DNA of 64,000 nucleotides from Ascidia mentula (Eukaryota; Chordata; Ascidiacea; Phlebobranchia; Ascidiidae), in assembly GCA_947561715.1 (NCBI GenBank), contig OX387201.1, positions 11,732,001 through 11,796,000 on the forward strand, written 5' to 3'. Within the stretch, counting starts at the first letter, position 1. Each line of letters starts with the position of its first letter. Positions 1 to 12,052 of this stretch are shown one piece after another. Under the pieces are notes generated by a model. That model made no database searches. It saw only the letters and a program-made list of their open reading frames with translations, and was not told the origin of the DNA. Made by a program: the position numbers and the translations under genes.

Positions 1-901
1 ACTTGTACAATTTGCAGTATATGACTTTTCGATAAAAAATATTTTTTTTCATTGCAAGCTTTATTATACAGTGGAAAACGCTGATACTCCAGTATTGCGT
101 TTGCGGTTGCACAACGTATGTAACTATGCGCTTTCAGCACTTGTCCATTTTGCAGTATATGACTTTTCGATAAAAAATATGTTTTTTCAGTACAAGCTTT
201 ATTATACAGTGGAAAACGCTGATACTCCAGTACTAAGTTTGCGGTTGCACAACGTATGTAACTATGCGATTTCAGCACTTGTCCATTTTGCAGTATATGA
301 CTTTTCGATAAAAAATATTTTTTTTCATTGCAAGCTTTATTATACAGTGGAAAACGCTGATACTCCAGTATTGCGTTTGCGGTTGCACAACGTATGTAAC
401 TATCCGCTTTCAGCACTTGTCCATTTGGCAGTATATGACTTTTCGATAAAAAATATTTTTTTTCAGTACAAGCTTTATTATACAGTGGAAAACGCTGATA
501 CTCCAGTACTTAGTTTGCGGTTGCACAACGCATGTAACTATGCGATTTCAGCACTTGTCCATTTTGCAGTATATGACTTTTCGATAAAAAATATTTTTTT
601 TCAGTACAAGCTTTATTATACAGTGGAAAACGCTGATACTCCAGTACTGAGTTTGCGGTTGCACAACGTATGTAACTATGCGATTTCAGCACTTGGCCAT
701 TTTGCAGTATATGACTTTTCGATAAAAAATATGTTTTTTCAGTACAAGCTTTATTATACAGTGGAAAACGCTGATACTCCAGTACTAAGTTTGCGGTTGC
801 ACAACGTATGTAACTATGCGATTTCAGCACTTGTCCATTTTGCAGTATATGACTTTTCGATAAAAAATATTTTTTTTCAGTACAAGCTTTATTATACAGT
901 G

Positions 902-1039
902 GAAAACGCTGATACTCCAGTACTGAGTTTGCGGTTGCACAACGTATGTAACTATGCGATTTCAGCACTTGTCCATTTTGCAGTATATGACTTTTCGATA
1001 AAAAATATTTTTTTTCAGTACAAGCTTTATTATACAGTG
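902..1039 (+). repeat. Reference monomer matching the consensus, with internal landmarks
   Basis: This copy carries the commonest base at every recurrently variable site. By count it has 24 C and 24 G in 138 bp (34.8% G+C) and five CpGs against about 4.2 expected. Landmarks: GTATGT at 944-949, the perfect 14-bp dyad A6-TA-T6 at 1000-1013, a T8 run ending in CAG at 1008-1018, and a HindIII site AAGCTT at 1022-1027. GTTG-CA-CAAC at 934-943 is an imperfect short dyad. Because 138 equals 46 codons, an open frame continues from unit to unit. The start at 902 is an arbitrary phase chosen for description. Confidence 0.95.
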
Positions 1040-4000
1040 GAAAACGCTGATACTCCAGTACTGAGTTTGCGGTTGCACAACGTATGTAACTATGCGATTT
1101 CAGCACTTGTCCATTTTGCAGTATATGACTTTTCGATGAAAAATATTTTTTTTCATTACAAGCTTTATTATACAGTGGAAAACGCTGATACTCCAGTACT
1201 GAGTTTTCGGTTGCACAACGTATGTAACTCTGCGATTTCAGCACTTGTCCATTTTGCAGTATATGACTTTTCGATAAAAAATATTTTTTTTCAGTACAAG
1301 CTTTATTATACAGTGGAAAACGCTGATACTCCAGTACTAAGTTTGCGGTTGCACAACGCATGTAACTATGCGATTTCAGCACTTGTCCATTTTGCAGTAT
1401 ATGACTTTTCGATAAAAAATATTTTTTTTCAGTACAAGCTTTATTATACAGTGGAAAACGCTGATACTCCAGTACTGAGTTTGCGGTTGCACAACGTATG
1501 TAACTATGCGATTTCAGCACTTGTCCATTTTGCAGTATATGACTTTTCGATAAAAAATATGTTTTTTCAGTACAAGCTTTATTATACAGTGGAAAACGCT
1601 GATACTCCAGTACTGAGTTTGCGGTTGCACAACGTATGTAACTATGCGATTTCAGCACTTGTCCATTTTGCAGTATATGACTTTTCGATGAAAAATATTT
1701 TTTTTCATTACAAGCTTTATTATACAGTGGAAAACGCTGATACTCCAGTACTGAGTTTGCGGTTGCACAACGTATGTAACTCTGCGCTTTCAGCACTTGT
1801 CCATTTTGCAGTATATGACTTTTCGATAAAAAATATTTTTTTTCACTACAAGCTTTATTATACAGTGGAAAACGCTGATACTCCAGTACTGAGTTTGCGG
1901 TTGCACAACGTATGTAACTATGCGATTTCAGCACTTGTCCATTTTGCAGTATATGACTTTTCGATAAAAAATATTTTTTTTCAGTACAAGCTTTATTATA
2001 CAGTGGAAAACGCTGATACTCCAGTACTGAGTTTGCGGTTGCACAACGTATGTAACTATGCGATTTCAGCACTTGTCCATTTTGCAGTATATGACTTTTC
2101 GATAAAAAATATGTTTTTTCAGTACAAGCTTTATTATACAGTGGAAAACGCTGATACTCCAGTACTAAGTTTGCGGTTGCACAACGTATGTAACTATGCG
2201 ATTTCAGCACTTGTCCATTTTGCAGTATATGACTTTTCGATAAAAAATATTTTTTTTCAGTACAAGCTTTATTATACAGTGGAAAACGCTGATACTCCAG
2301 TACTGAGTTTGCGGTTGCACAACGCAGTTAACTATGCGATTTCAGCACTTGTCCATTTTGCAGTATATGACTTTTCGATAAAAAATATTTTTTTTCAGTA
2401 AAAGCTTTATTATACAGTGGAAAACGCTGATACTCCAGTACTGAGTTTGCGGTTGCACAACGTATGTAACTATGCGATTTCAGCACTTGTCCAATTTGCA
2501 GTATATGACTTTTCGATAAAAAATATTTTTTTTCATTGCAAGCTTTATTATACAGTGGAAAACGCTGATACTCCAGTATTGCGTTTGCGGTTGCACAACG
2601 TATGTAACTATGCGCTTTCAGCACTTGTCCATTTTGCAGTATATGACTTTTCGATGAAAAATATTTTTTTTCATTACAAGCTTTATTATACAGTGGAAAA
2701 CGCTGATACTCCAGTACTGAGTTTGCGGTTGCACAACGTATGTAACTATGCGATTTCAGCACTTGTCCATTTTGCAGTATATGACTTTTCGATAAAAAAT
2801 ATTTTTTTTCAGTAGAAGCTTTATTATACAGTGGAAAACGCTGATACTCCAGTACTGAGTTTGCGGTTGCACAACGTATGTAACTATGCGATTTCAGCAC
2901 TTGTCCAATTTGCAGTATATGACTTTTCGATAAAAAATATTTTTTTTCATTGCAAGCTTTATTATACAGTGGAAAACGCTGATACTCCAGTATTGCGTTT
3001 GCGGTTGCACAACGTATGTAACTATGCGATTTCAGCACTTGTCCATTTTGCAGTATATGACTTTTCGATAAAAAATAGTTTTTTTCAGTACAAGCTTTAT
3101 TATACAGTGGAAAACGCTGATACTCCAGTACTGAGTTTGCGGTTGCACAACGTATGTAACTATGCGATTTCAGCACTTGTCCATTTTGCAGTATATGACT
3201 TTTCGATAAAAAATATGTTTTTTCAGTACAAGCTTTATTATACAGTGGAAAACGCTGATACTCCAGTACTAAGTTTGCGGTTGCACAACGTATGTAACTA
3301 TGCGATTTCAGCACTTGTCCATTTTGCAGTATATGACTTTTCGATAAAAAATATTTTTTTTCAGTACAAGCTTCATTATACAGTGGAAAACGCTGATACT
3401 CCAGTACTGAGTTTGCAGTTGCACAACGCATGTAACTATGCGATTTCAGCACTTGTCCATTTTGCAGTATATGACTTTTCGATAAAAAATATTTTTTTTC
3501 AGTACAAGCTTTATTATACAGTGGAAAACGCTGATACTCCAGTACTGAGTTTGCGGTTGCACAACGTATGTAACTATGCGATTTCAGCACTTGTCCATTT
3601 TGCAGTATATGACTTTTCGATAAAAAATATGTTTTTTCAGTACAAGCTTTATTATACAGTGGAAAACGCTTATACTCCAGTACTGAGTTTGCGGTTGCAC
3701 AACGTATGTAACTATGCGATTTCAGCACTTGTCCATTTTGCAGTATATGACTTTTCGATGAAAAATATTTTTTTTCATTACAAGCTTTATTATACAGTGG
3801 AAAACGCTGATACTCCAGTACTGAGTTTGCGGTTGCACAACGTATGTAACTATGCGCTTTCAGCACTTGTCCATTTTGCAGTATATGACTTTTCGATAAA
3901 AAATATTTTTTTTCAGTACAAGCTTTATTATACAGTGGAAAACGCTGATACTCCAGTACTGAGTTTGCGGTTGCACAACGTATGTAACTATGCGATTTCA

Positions 4001-5311
4001 GCAATTGTCCATTTTGCAGTATATGACTTTTCGATAAAAAATATTTTTTTTCATTGCAAGCTTTATTATACAGTGAAAAACGCTGATACTCCGGTATTGC
4101 GTTTGCGGTTGCACAACGTATGTAACTATGCGCTTTCAGCACTTGTCCATTTTGCAGTATATGACTTTTCGATAAAAAATATTTTTTTTCAGTACAAGCT
4201 TTATTATACAGTGGAAAACGCTGATACTCCAGTACTGAGTTTGCGGTTGCACAACGCATGTAACTATGCGATTTCAGCACTTGTCCATTTTGCAGTATAT
4301 GACTTTTCGATAAAAAATATTTTTTTTCAGTACAAGCTTTATTATACAGTGGAAAACGCTGATACTCCAGTACTGAGTTTGCGGTTGCACAACGTATGTA
4401 ACTATGCGATTTCAGCACTTGTCCATTTTGCAGTATATGACTTTTCGATAAAAAATATGTTTTTTCAGTACAAGCTTTATTATACAGTGGAAAACGCTTA
4501 TACCCCAGTACTAAGTTTGCGGTTGCACAACGTATGTAACTATGCAATTTCAGCACTTGTCCATTTTGCAGTATATGACTTTTCGATAAAAAATATTTTT
4601 TTTCAGTACAAGCTTTATTATACGGTGGAAAACGCTGATACTCCAGTACTGAGTTTGCGGTTGCACAACGTATGTAACTATGCGATTTCAGCACTTGTAC
4701 AATTTGCAGTATATGACTTTTCGATAAAAAATATTTTTTTTCATTGCAAGCTTTATTATACAGTGGAAAACGCTGATACTCCAGTATTGCGTTTGCGGTT
4801 GCACAACGTATGTAACTATGCGCTTTCAGCACTTGTCCATTTTGCAGTATATGACTTTTCGATAAAAAATATGTTTTTTCAGTACAAGCTTTATTATACA
4901 GTGGAAAACGCTGATACTCCAGTACTAAGTTTGCGGTTGCACAACGTATGTAACTATGCGATTTCAGCACTTGTCCATTTTGCAGTATATGACTTTTCGA
5001 TAAAAAATATTTTTTTTCAGTACAAGCTTTATTATACGGTGGAAAACACTGATACTCCAGTACTGAGTTTGCGGTTGCACAACGCAGGTAACTATGCGAT
5101 TTCTGCACTTGTCCATTTTGCAGTATATGACTTTTCGATAAAAAATATTTTTTTTCAGTACAAGCTTTATTATACAGTGGAAAACGCTGATACTCCAGTA
5201 CTGAGTTTGCGGTTGCACAACGTATGTAACTATGCGATTTCAGCACTTGTCCAATTTGCAGTATATGACTTTTCGATAAAAAATATTTTTTTTCATTGCA
5301 AGCTTTATTAT

Positions 5312-5338
5312 ATTTTTTTTCAGTACAAGCTTTATTAT
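5312..5338 (+). repeat. 27-bp internal partial duplication (insert 1 of 5)
   Basis: After cattgcaagctttattat the sequence jumps back to the T8CAG stretch and repeats through ctttattat, giving a 165-bp unit. The upstream half is of the cattgc type and the repeated half of the cagtac type, so two different monomers were joined out of register rather than one being copied in place. Confidence 0.93.
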
Positions 5339-6994
5339 ACGGTGGAAAACGCTGATACTCCAGTACTGAGTTTGCGGTTGCACAACGTATGTAACTATGC
5401 GATTTCAGCACTTGTACAATTTGCAGTATATGACTTTTCGATAAAAAATATTTTTTTTCATTGCAAGCTTTATTATACAGTGGAAAACGCTGATACTCCA
5501 GTACTGAGTTTGCGGTTGCACAACGTATGTAACTATGCGCTTTCAGCACTTGTCCATTTTGCAGTATATGACTTTTCGATAAAAAATATTTTTTTTCAGT
5601 ACAAGCTTTATTATACAGTGGAAAACGCTGATACTCCAGTACTGAGTTTGCGGTTGCACAACGTATGTAACTATGCGATTTCAGCAATTGTCCATTTTGC
5701 AGTATATGACTTTTCGATAAAAAATATTTTTTTTCATTGCAAGCTTTATTATACAGTGAAAAACGCTGATACTCCGGTATTGCGTTTGCGGTTGCACAAC
5801 GTATGTAACTATGCGCTTTCAGCACTTGTCCATTTTGCAGTATATGACTTTTCGATAAAAAATATTTTTTTTCAGTACAAGCTTTATTATACAGTGGAAA
5901 ACGCTGATACTCCAGTACTGAGTTTGCGGTTGCACAACGCATGTAACTATGCGATTTCAGCACTTGTCCATTTTGCAGTATATGACTTTTCGATAAAAAA
6001 TATTTTTTTTCAGTACAAGCTTTATTATACAGTGGAAAACGCTGATACTCCAGTACTGAGTTTGCGGTTGCACAACGTATGTAACTATGCGATTTCAGCA
6101 CTTGTCCATTTTGCAGTATATGACTTTTCGATAAAAAATATGTTTTTTCAGTACAAGCTTTATTATACAGTGGAAAACGCTTATACTCCAGTACTAAGTT
6201 TGCGGTTGCACAACGTATGTAACTATGCAATTTCAGCACTTGTCCATTTTGCAGTATATGACTTTTCGATAAAAAATATTTTTTTTCAGTACAAGCTTTA
6301 TTATACGGTGGAAAACGCTGATACTCCAGTACTGAGTTTGCGGTTGCACAACGTATGTAACTATGCGATTTCAGCACTTGTACAATTTGCAGTATATGAC
6401 TTTTCGATAAAAAATATTTTTTTTCATTGCAAGCTTTATTATACAGTGGAAAACGCTGATACTCCAGTATTGCGTTTGCGGTTGCACAACGTATGTAACT
6501 ATGCGCTTTCAGCACTTGTCCATTTTGCAGTATATGACTTTTCGATAAAAAATATGTTTTTTCAGTACAAGCTTTATTATACAGTGGAAAACGCTGATAC
6601 TCCAGTACTAAGTTTGCGGTTGCACAACGTATGTAACTATGCGATTTCAGCACTTGTCCATTTTGCAGTATATGACTTTTCGATAAAAAATATTTTTTTT
6701 CAGTACAAGCTTTATTATACGGTGGAAAACACTGATACTCCAGTACTGAGTTTGCGGTTGCACAACGCAGGTAACTATGCGATTTCTGCACTTGTCCATT
6801 TTGCAGTATATGACTTTTCGATAAAAAATATTTTTTTTCAGTACAAGCTTTATTATACAGTGGAAAACGCTGATACTCCAGTACTGAGTTTGCGGTTGCA
6901 CAACGTATGTAACTATGCGATTTCAGCACTTGTCCAATTTGCAGTATATGACTTTTCGATAAAAAATATTTTTTTTCATTGCAAGCTTTATTAT

Positions 6995-7021
6995 ATTTTT
7001 TTTCAGTACAAGCTTTATTAT
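6995..7021 (+). repeat. 27-bp internal partial duplication (insert 2 of 5)
   Basis: Same junction as at 5312, exactly 1683 bp downstream. It was copied as part of the 1683-bp tandem duplication. Confidence 0.93.
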
Positions 7022-7885
7022 ACGGTGGAAAACGCTGATACTCCAGTACTGAGTTTGCGGTTGCACAACGTATGTAACTATGCGATTTCAGCACTTGTAC
7101 AATTTGCAGTATATGACTTTTCGATAAAAAATATTTTTTTTCATTGCAAGCTTTATTATACAGTGGAAAACGCTGATACTCCAGTATTGCGTTTGCGGTT
7201 GCACAACGTATGTAACTATGCGCTTTCAGCACTTGTCCATTTTGCAGTATATGACTTTTCGATAAAAAATATGTTTTTTCAGTACAAGCTTTATTATACA
7301 GTGGAAAACGCTGATACTCCAGTACTAAGTTTGCGGTTGCACAACGTATGTAACTATGCGATTTCAGCACTTGTCCATTTTGCAGTATATGACTTTTCGA
7401 TAAAAAATATTTTTTTTCAGTACAAGCTTTATTATACAGTGGAAAACGCTGATACTCCAGTACTGAGTTTGCGGTTGCACAACGCAGGTAACTATGCGAT
7501 TTCTGCACTTGTCCATTTTGCAGTATATGACTTTTCGATAAAAAATATGTTTTTTCAGTACAAGCTTTATTATACAGTGGAAAACGCTGATACTCCAGTA
7601 CTGAGTTTGCGGTTGCACAACGTATGTAACTATGCGATTTCAGCACTTGTCCATTTTGCAGTATATGACTTTTCGATAAAAAATATTTTTTTTCAGTACA
7701 AGCTTTATTATACAGTGGAAAACGCTGATACTCCAGTACTGAGTTTGCGGTTGCACAACGCAGGTAACTATGCGATTTCAGCACTTGTCCATTTTGCAGT
7801 ATATGACTTTTCGATAAAAAATATTTTTTTTCAGTACAAGCTTTATTATACAGTGGAAAACGCTGATACTCCAGTACTGAGTTAG

Positions 7886-10120
7886 CGGTTGCACAAAGTA
7901 TGTAACTCTGCGCTTTCAGCACTTGTCCATTTTGCAGTATATGACTTTTCGATAAAAAATATTTTTTTTCATTACAAGCTTTATTATACAGTGGAAAACG
8001 CTGATACTCCAGTACTGAGTTTGCGGTTGCACAACGTATGTAACTATGCGATTTCAGCACTTGTCCATTTTGCAGTATATGACTTTTCGATAAAAAATAT
8101 TTTTTTTCATTGCAAGCTTTATTGTACAGTGGAAAACGCTGATACTCCAGTATTGCGTTTGCGGTTGCACAACGTATGTAACTATGCGCTTTCAGCACTT
8201 GTCCATTTTGCAGTATATGACTTTTCGATAAAAAATATTTTTTTTCAGTACAAGCTTTATTATACAGTGGAAAACGCTGATACTCCAGTACTGAGTTTGC
8301 GGTTGCACAAAGTATGTAACTCTGCGTTTTCAGCACTTGTCCATTTTGCAGTATTTGACTTTTCGATAAAAAATATGTTTTTTCAGTACAAGCTTTATTA
8401 TACAGTGGAAAACGCTGATACTCCAGTACTGAGTTTGCGGTTGCACAACGCATGTAACTATTCGATTTCAGCACTTGTCCATTTTGCAGTATATGACTTT
8501 TCGATAAAAAATATTTTTTTTCAGTACAAGCTTTATTATACAGTGGAAAACGCTGATACTCCAGTACTGAGTTTGCGGTTGCACAACGTATGTAACTATG
8601 CGATTTCAGCACTTGTCCATTTTGCAGTATATGACTTTTCGATAAAAAATATTTTTTTTCAGTACAAGCTTTATTATACAGTGGAAAACGCTGATACTCC
8701 AGTACTGAGTTTGCGGTTGCACAACGTATGTAACTATGCGATTTCAGCACTTGTCCATTTTGCAGTATATGACTTTTCGATAAAAAATATGTTTTTTCAG
8801 TACAAGCTTTATTATACAGTGGAAAACGCTGATACTCCAGTACTAAGTTTGCGGTTGCACAACGTATGTAACTATGCGATTTCAGCACTTGTCCATTTTG
8901 CAGTATATGACTTTTCGATAAAAAATATTTTTTTTCAGTACAAGCTTTATTATACGGTGGAAAACACTGATACTCCAGTACTGAGTTTGCGGTTGCACAA
9001 CGCAGGTAACTATGCGATTTCTGCACTTGTCCATTTTGCAGTATATGACTTTTCGATAAAAAATATTTTTTTTCAGTACAAGCTTTATTATACAGTGGAA
9101 AACGCTGATACTCCAGTACTGAGTTTGCGGTTGCACAACGTATGTAACTATGCGATTTCAGCACTTGTCCAATTTGCAGTATATGACTTTTCGATAAAAA
9201 ATATTTTTTTTCATTGCAAGCTTTATTATATTTTTTTTCAGTACAAGCTTTATTATACGGTGGAAAACGCTGATACTCCAGTACTGAGTTTGCGGTTGCA
9301 CAACGTATGTAACTATGCGATTTCAGCACTTGTACAATTTGCAGTATATGACTTTTCGATAAAAAATATTTTTTTTCATTGCAAGCTTTATTATACAGTG
9401 GAAAACGCTGATACTCCAGTATTGCGTTTGCGGTTGCACAACGTATGTAACTATGCGCTTTCAGCACTTGTCCATTTTGCAGTATATGACTTTTCGATAA
9501 AAAATATGTTTTTTCAGTACAAGCTTTATTATACAGTGGAAAACGCTGATACTCCAGTACTAAGTTTGCGGTTGCACAACGTATGTAACTATGCGATTTC
9601 AGCACTTGTCCATTTTGCAGTATATGACTTTTCGATAAAAAATATTTTTTTTCAGTACAAGCTTTATTATACAGTGGAAAACGCTGATACTCCAGTACTG
9701 AGTTTGCGGTTGCACAACGCAGGTAACTATGCGATTTCTGCACTTGTCCATTTTGCAGTATATGACTTTTCGATAAAAAATATGTTTTTTCAGTACAAGC
9801 TTTATTATACAGTGGAAAACGCTGATACTCCAGTACTGAGTTTGCGGTTGCACAACGTATGTAACTATGCGATTTCAGCACTTGTCCATTTTGCAGTATA
9901 TGACTTTTCGATAAAAAATATTTTTTTTCAGTACAAGCTTTATTATACAGTGGAAAACGCTGATACTCCAGTACTGAGTTTGCGGTTGCACAACGCAGGT
10001 AACTATGCGATTTCAGCACTTGTCCATTTTGCAGTATATGACTTTTCGATAAAAAATATTTTTTTTCAGTACAAGCTTTATTATACAGTGGAAAACGCTG
10101 ATACTCCAGTACTGAGTTAG
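7886..10120 (+). repeat. Marker-bounded block, 16 monomers + 27 bp
   Basis: Begins cggttgcacaaagtatg after the marker and ends at the next gagTAG. Its first seven units match the 12-monomer block that follows. The remainder matches the end of domain A1, so it is a hybrid made by the 2235-bp duplication. It has the same last units as most marker blocks: an atgtttttt unit, a consensus-like unit, then a cgcaggtaac unit. Confidence 0.88.
9230..9256 (+). repeat. 27-bp internal partial duplication (insert 3 of 5)
   Basis: Same junction, exactly 2235 bp after the one at 6995. It was carried by the 2235-bp tandem duplication. It is the only insert inside a marker-bounded block. Confidence 0.93.
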
Positions 10121-11776
10121 CGGTTGCACAAAGTATGTAACTCTGCGCTTTCAGCACTTGTCCATTTTGCAGTATATGACTTTTCGATAAAAAATATTTT
10201 TTTTCATTACAAGCTTTATTATACAGTGGAAAACGCTGATACTCCAGTACTGAGTTTGCGGTTGCACAACGTATGTAACTATGCGATTTCAGCACTTGTC
10301 CATTTTGCAGTATATGACTTTTCGATAAAAAATATTTTTTTTCATTGCAAGCTTTATTGTACAGTGGAAAACGCTGATACTCCAGTATTGCGTTTGCGGT
10401 TGCACAACGTATGTAACTATGCGCTTTCAGCACTTGTCCATTTTGCAGTATATGACTTTTCGATAAAAAATATTTTTTTTCAGTACAAGCTTTATTATAC
10501 AGTGGAAAACGCTGATACTCCAGTACTGAGTTTGCGGTTGCACAAAGTATGTAACTCTGCGTTTTCAGCACTTGTCCATTTTGCAGTATTTGACTTTTCG
10601 ATAAAAAATATGTTTTTTCAGTACAAGCTTTATTATACAGTGGAAAACGCTGATACTCCAGTACTGAGTTTGCGGTTGCACAACGCATGTAACTATTCGA
10701 TTTCAGCACTTGTCCATTTTGCAGTATATGACTTTTCGATAAAAAATATTTTTTTTCAGTACAAGCTTTATTATACAGTGGAAAACGCTGATACTCCAGT
10801 ACTGAGTTTGCGGTTGCACAACGTATGTAACTATGCGATTTCAGCACTTGTCCATTTTGCAGTATATGACTTTTCGATAAAAAATATTTTTTTTCAGTAC
10901 AAGCTTTATTATACAGTGGAAAACGCTGATACTCCAGTACTGAGTTTGCGGTTGCACAACGTATGTAACTATGCGATTTCAGCACTTGTCCATTTTGCAG
11001 TATATGACTTTTCGATAAAAAATATGTTTTTTCAGTACAAGCTTTATTATACAGTGGAAAACGCTGATACTCCAGTACTGAGTTTGCGGTTGCACAACGT
11101 ATGTAACTATGCGATTTCAGCACTTGTCCATTTTGCAGTATATGACTTTTCGATGAAAAATATTTTTTTTCATTACAAGCTTTATTATACAGTGGAAAAC
11201 GCTGATACTCCAGTACTGAGTTTGCGGTTGCACAACGTATGTAACTCTGCGCTTTCAGCACTTGTCCATTTTGCAGTATATGACTTTTCGATAAAAAATA
11301 TTTTTTTTCACTACAAGCTTTATTATACAGTGGAAAACGCTGATACTCCAGTGCTGAGTTTGCGGTTGCACAATGTTTGTAACTATGCGATTTCAGCACT
11401 TGTCCATTTTGCAGTATATGACTTTTCGATAAAAAATATGTTTTTTCAGTACAAGCTTTATTATACAGTGGAAAACGCTGATACTCCAGTACTGAGTTTG
11501 CGGTTGCACAACGTATGTAACTATGCGATTTCAGCACTTGTCCATTTTGCAGTATATGACTTTTCGATAAAAAATATTTTTTTTCAGTACAAGCTTTATT
11601 ATACAGTGGAAAACGCTGATACTCCAGTACTGAGTTTGCGGTTGCACAACGCAGGTAACTATGCGATTTCAGCACTTGTCCATTTTGCAGTATATGACTT
11701 TTCGATAAAAAATATTTTTTTTCAGTACAAGCTTTATTATACAGTGGAAAACGCTGATACTCCAGTACTGAGTTAG
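10121..11776 (+). repeat. Marker-bounded 12-monomer block (1656 bp)
   Basis: Order of diagnostic units: cacaaagtatg/ctctgcg; ttgtacagtg; ttgcgt with gcgctt; cacaaag with gcgtttt and gtatttgac; cgcatg with ctattcg; two consensus-like units, the second with atgtttttt; gatgaaa/cattac; ctctgcg/cactac; caatgtttg/atgtttttt; consensus; cgcaggtaac. A copy with the same order lies at 47,849-49,504, 37,728 bp away. Confidence 0.88.
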
Positions 11777-12052
11777 CGGTTGCACAAAGTATGTAACTCT
11801 GCGCTTTCAGCACTTGTCCATTTTGCAGTATATGACTTTTCGATAAAAAATATTTTTTTTCAGTACAAGCTTTATTATACAGTGGAAAACGCTGATACTC
11901 CAGTACTGAGTTTGCGGTTGCACAAAGTATGTAACTCTGCGCTTTCAGCACTTGTCCATTTTGCAGTATATGACTTTTCGATAAAAAATATTTTTTTTCA
12001 GTACAAGCTTTATTATACAGTGGAAAACGCTGATACTCCAGTACTGAGTTAG
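11777..12052 (+). repeat. Marker-bounded 2-monomer block (276 bp)
   Basis: Two successive cacaaagtatg/ctctgcg/cagtac units with a marker at each end and none between, where the central junction reads TTG. It lacks the cgcaggtaac tail unit of other blocks. Identical 2-monomer blocks occur at 49,505-49,780 and 52,679-52,954. Confidence 0.88.

Larger units (their letters stand above)
3785..7150 (+). repeat. 1683-bp tandem duplication (12 monomers + 27 bp, twice)
   Basis: About 3785-5467 and 5468-7150 are adjacent near-identical copies. Both contain the rare cagtgaaaaacg (4071 and 5754), tactccggta, cttatac, ctatgcaatt and acggtggaaaacac variants, and both include a 27-bp insert, at 5312 and 6995. 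A visible difference is taccccag at 4501 against tactccag at 6184. The same tandem pair is present in the second large copy near 40.0-43.4 kb, so it predates the 36.2-kb-spaced duplication. Edges are approximate because flanking monomers are similar. Confidence 0.85.
1..7885 (+). repeat. Marker-free domain, copy 1 (block A1)
   Basis: About 57 monomers before the first gagTAGcgg marker. Typical variants are ttgcgt, catttggca (near 421), cacttggcc (near 690), gagttttcgg (1201), cgcagttaac (near 2320), cagtaaaag (near 2396) and cagtagaag (near 2810). The region holds two of the five 27-bp inserts and most of a 1683-bp tandem duplication. From 1 to about 7.43 kb it repeats at 36,238 to about 43.67 kb, and I noticed only a couple of base differences, such as C at 2652 against T at 38,889. 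The left end is cut by the window, so the duplicated block may extend further left. Confidence 0.9.
6540..11010 (+). repeat. 2235-bp tandem duplication (16 monomers + 27 bp, twice)
   Basis: About 6.54-8.77 kb and 8.77-11.01 kb are adjacent copies. The marker at 7883-7885 recurs at 10,118-10,120, the ttgtacagtg variant at about 8122 recurs at about 10,357, and the gtatttgac and ctattcgatt variants recur at the same spacing. The left edge lies where ttgcgt near 6470 stops matching ctgagt near 8705. The right edge lies where ctaagt near 8837 stops matching ctgagt near 11,072. The second large copy of the region has no equivalent tandem pair. Confidence 0.83.

Noticed and set aside
990-1010. CENP-B box
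   Set aside because: The left part (TTTCG, four bases, then A) occurs in each unit, but the required CGGG part is absent on that strand, and I saw no full match on the other.
1008-1015. T8 runs as transcription terminators
   Set aside because: The run is a fixed part of every monomer, with no gene upstream and no stem-loop other than the A/T dyad. It would call several hundred terminators.
4964-5218. 84-codon minus-strand frames at 4964, 6647, 7364, 8882, 9599, 36,095, 41,201, 42,884 and 43,601
   Set aside because: A third frame is opened where a local variant removes the recurring stop, for example tttctgcac for tttcagcac. They are by-products of satellite variation.
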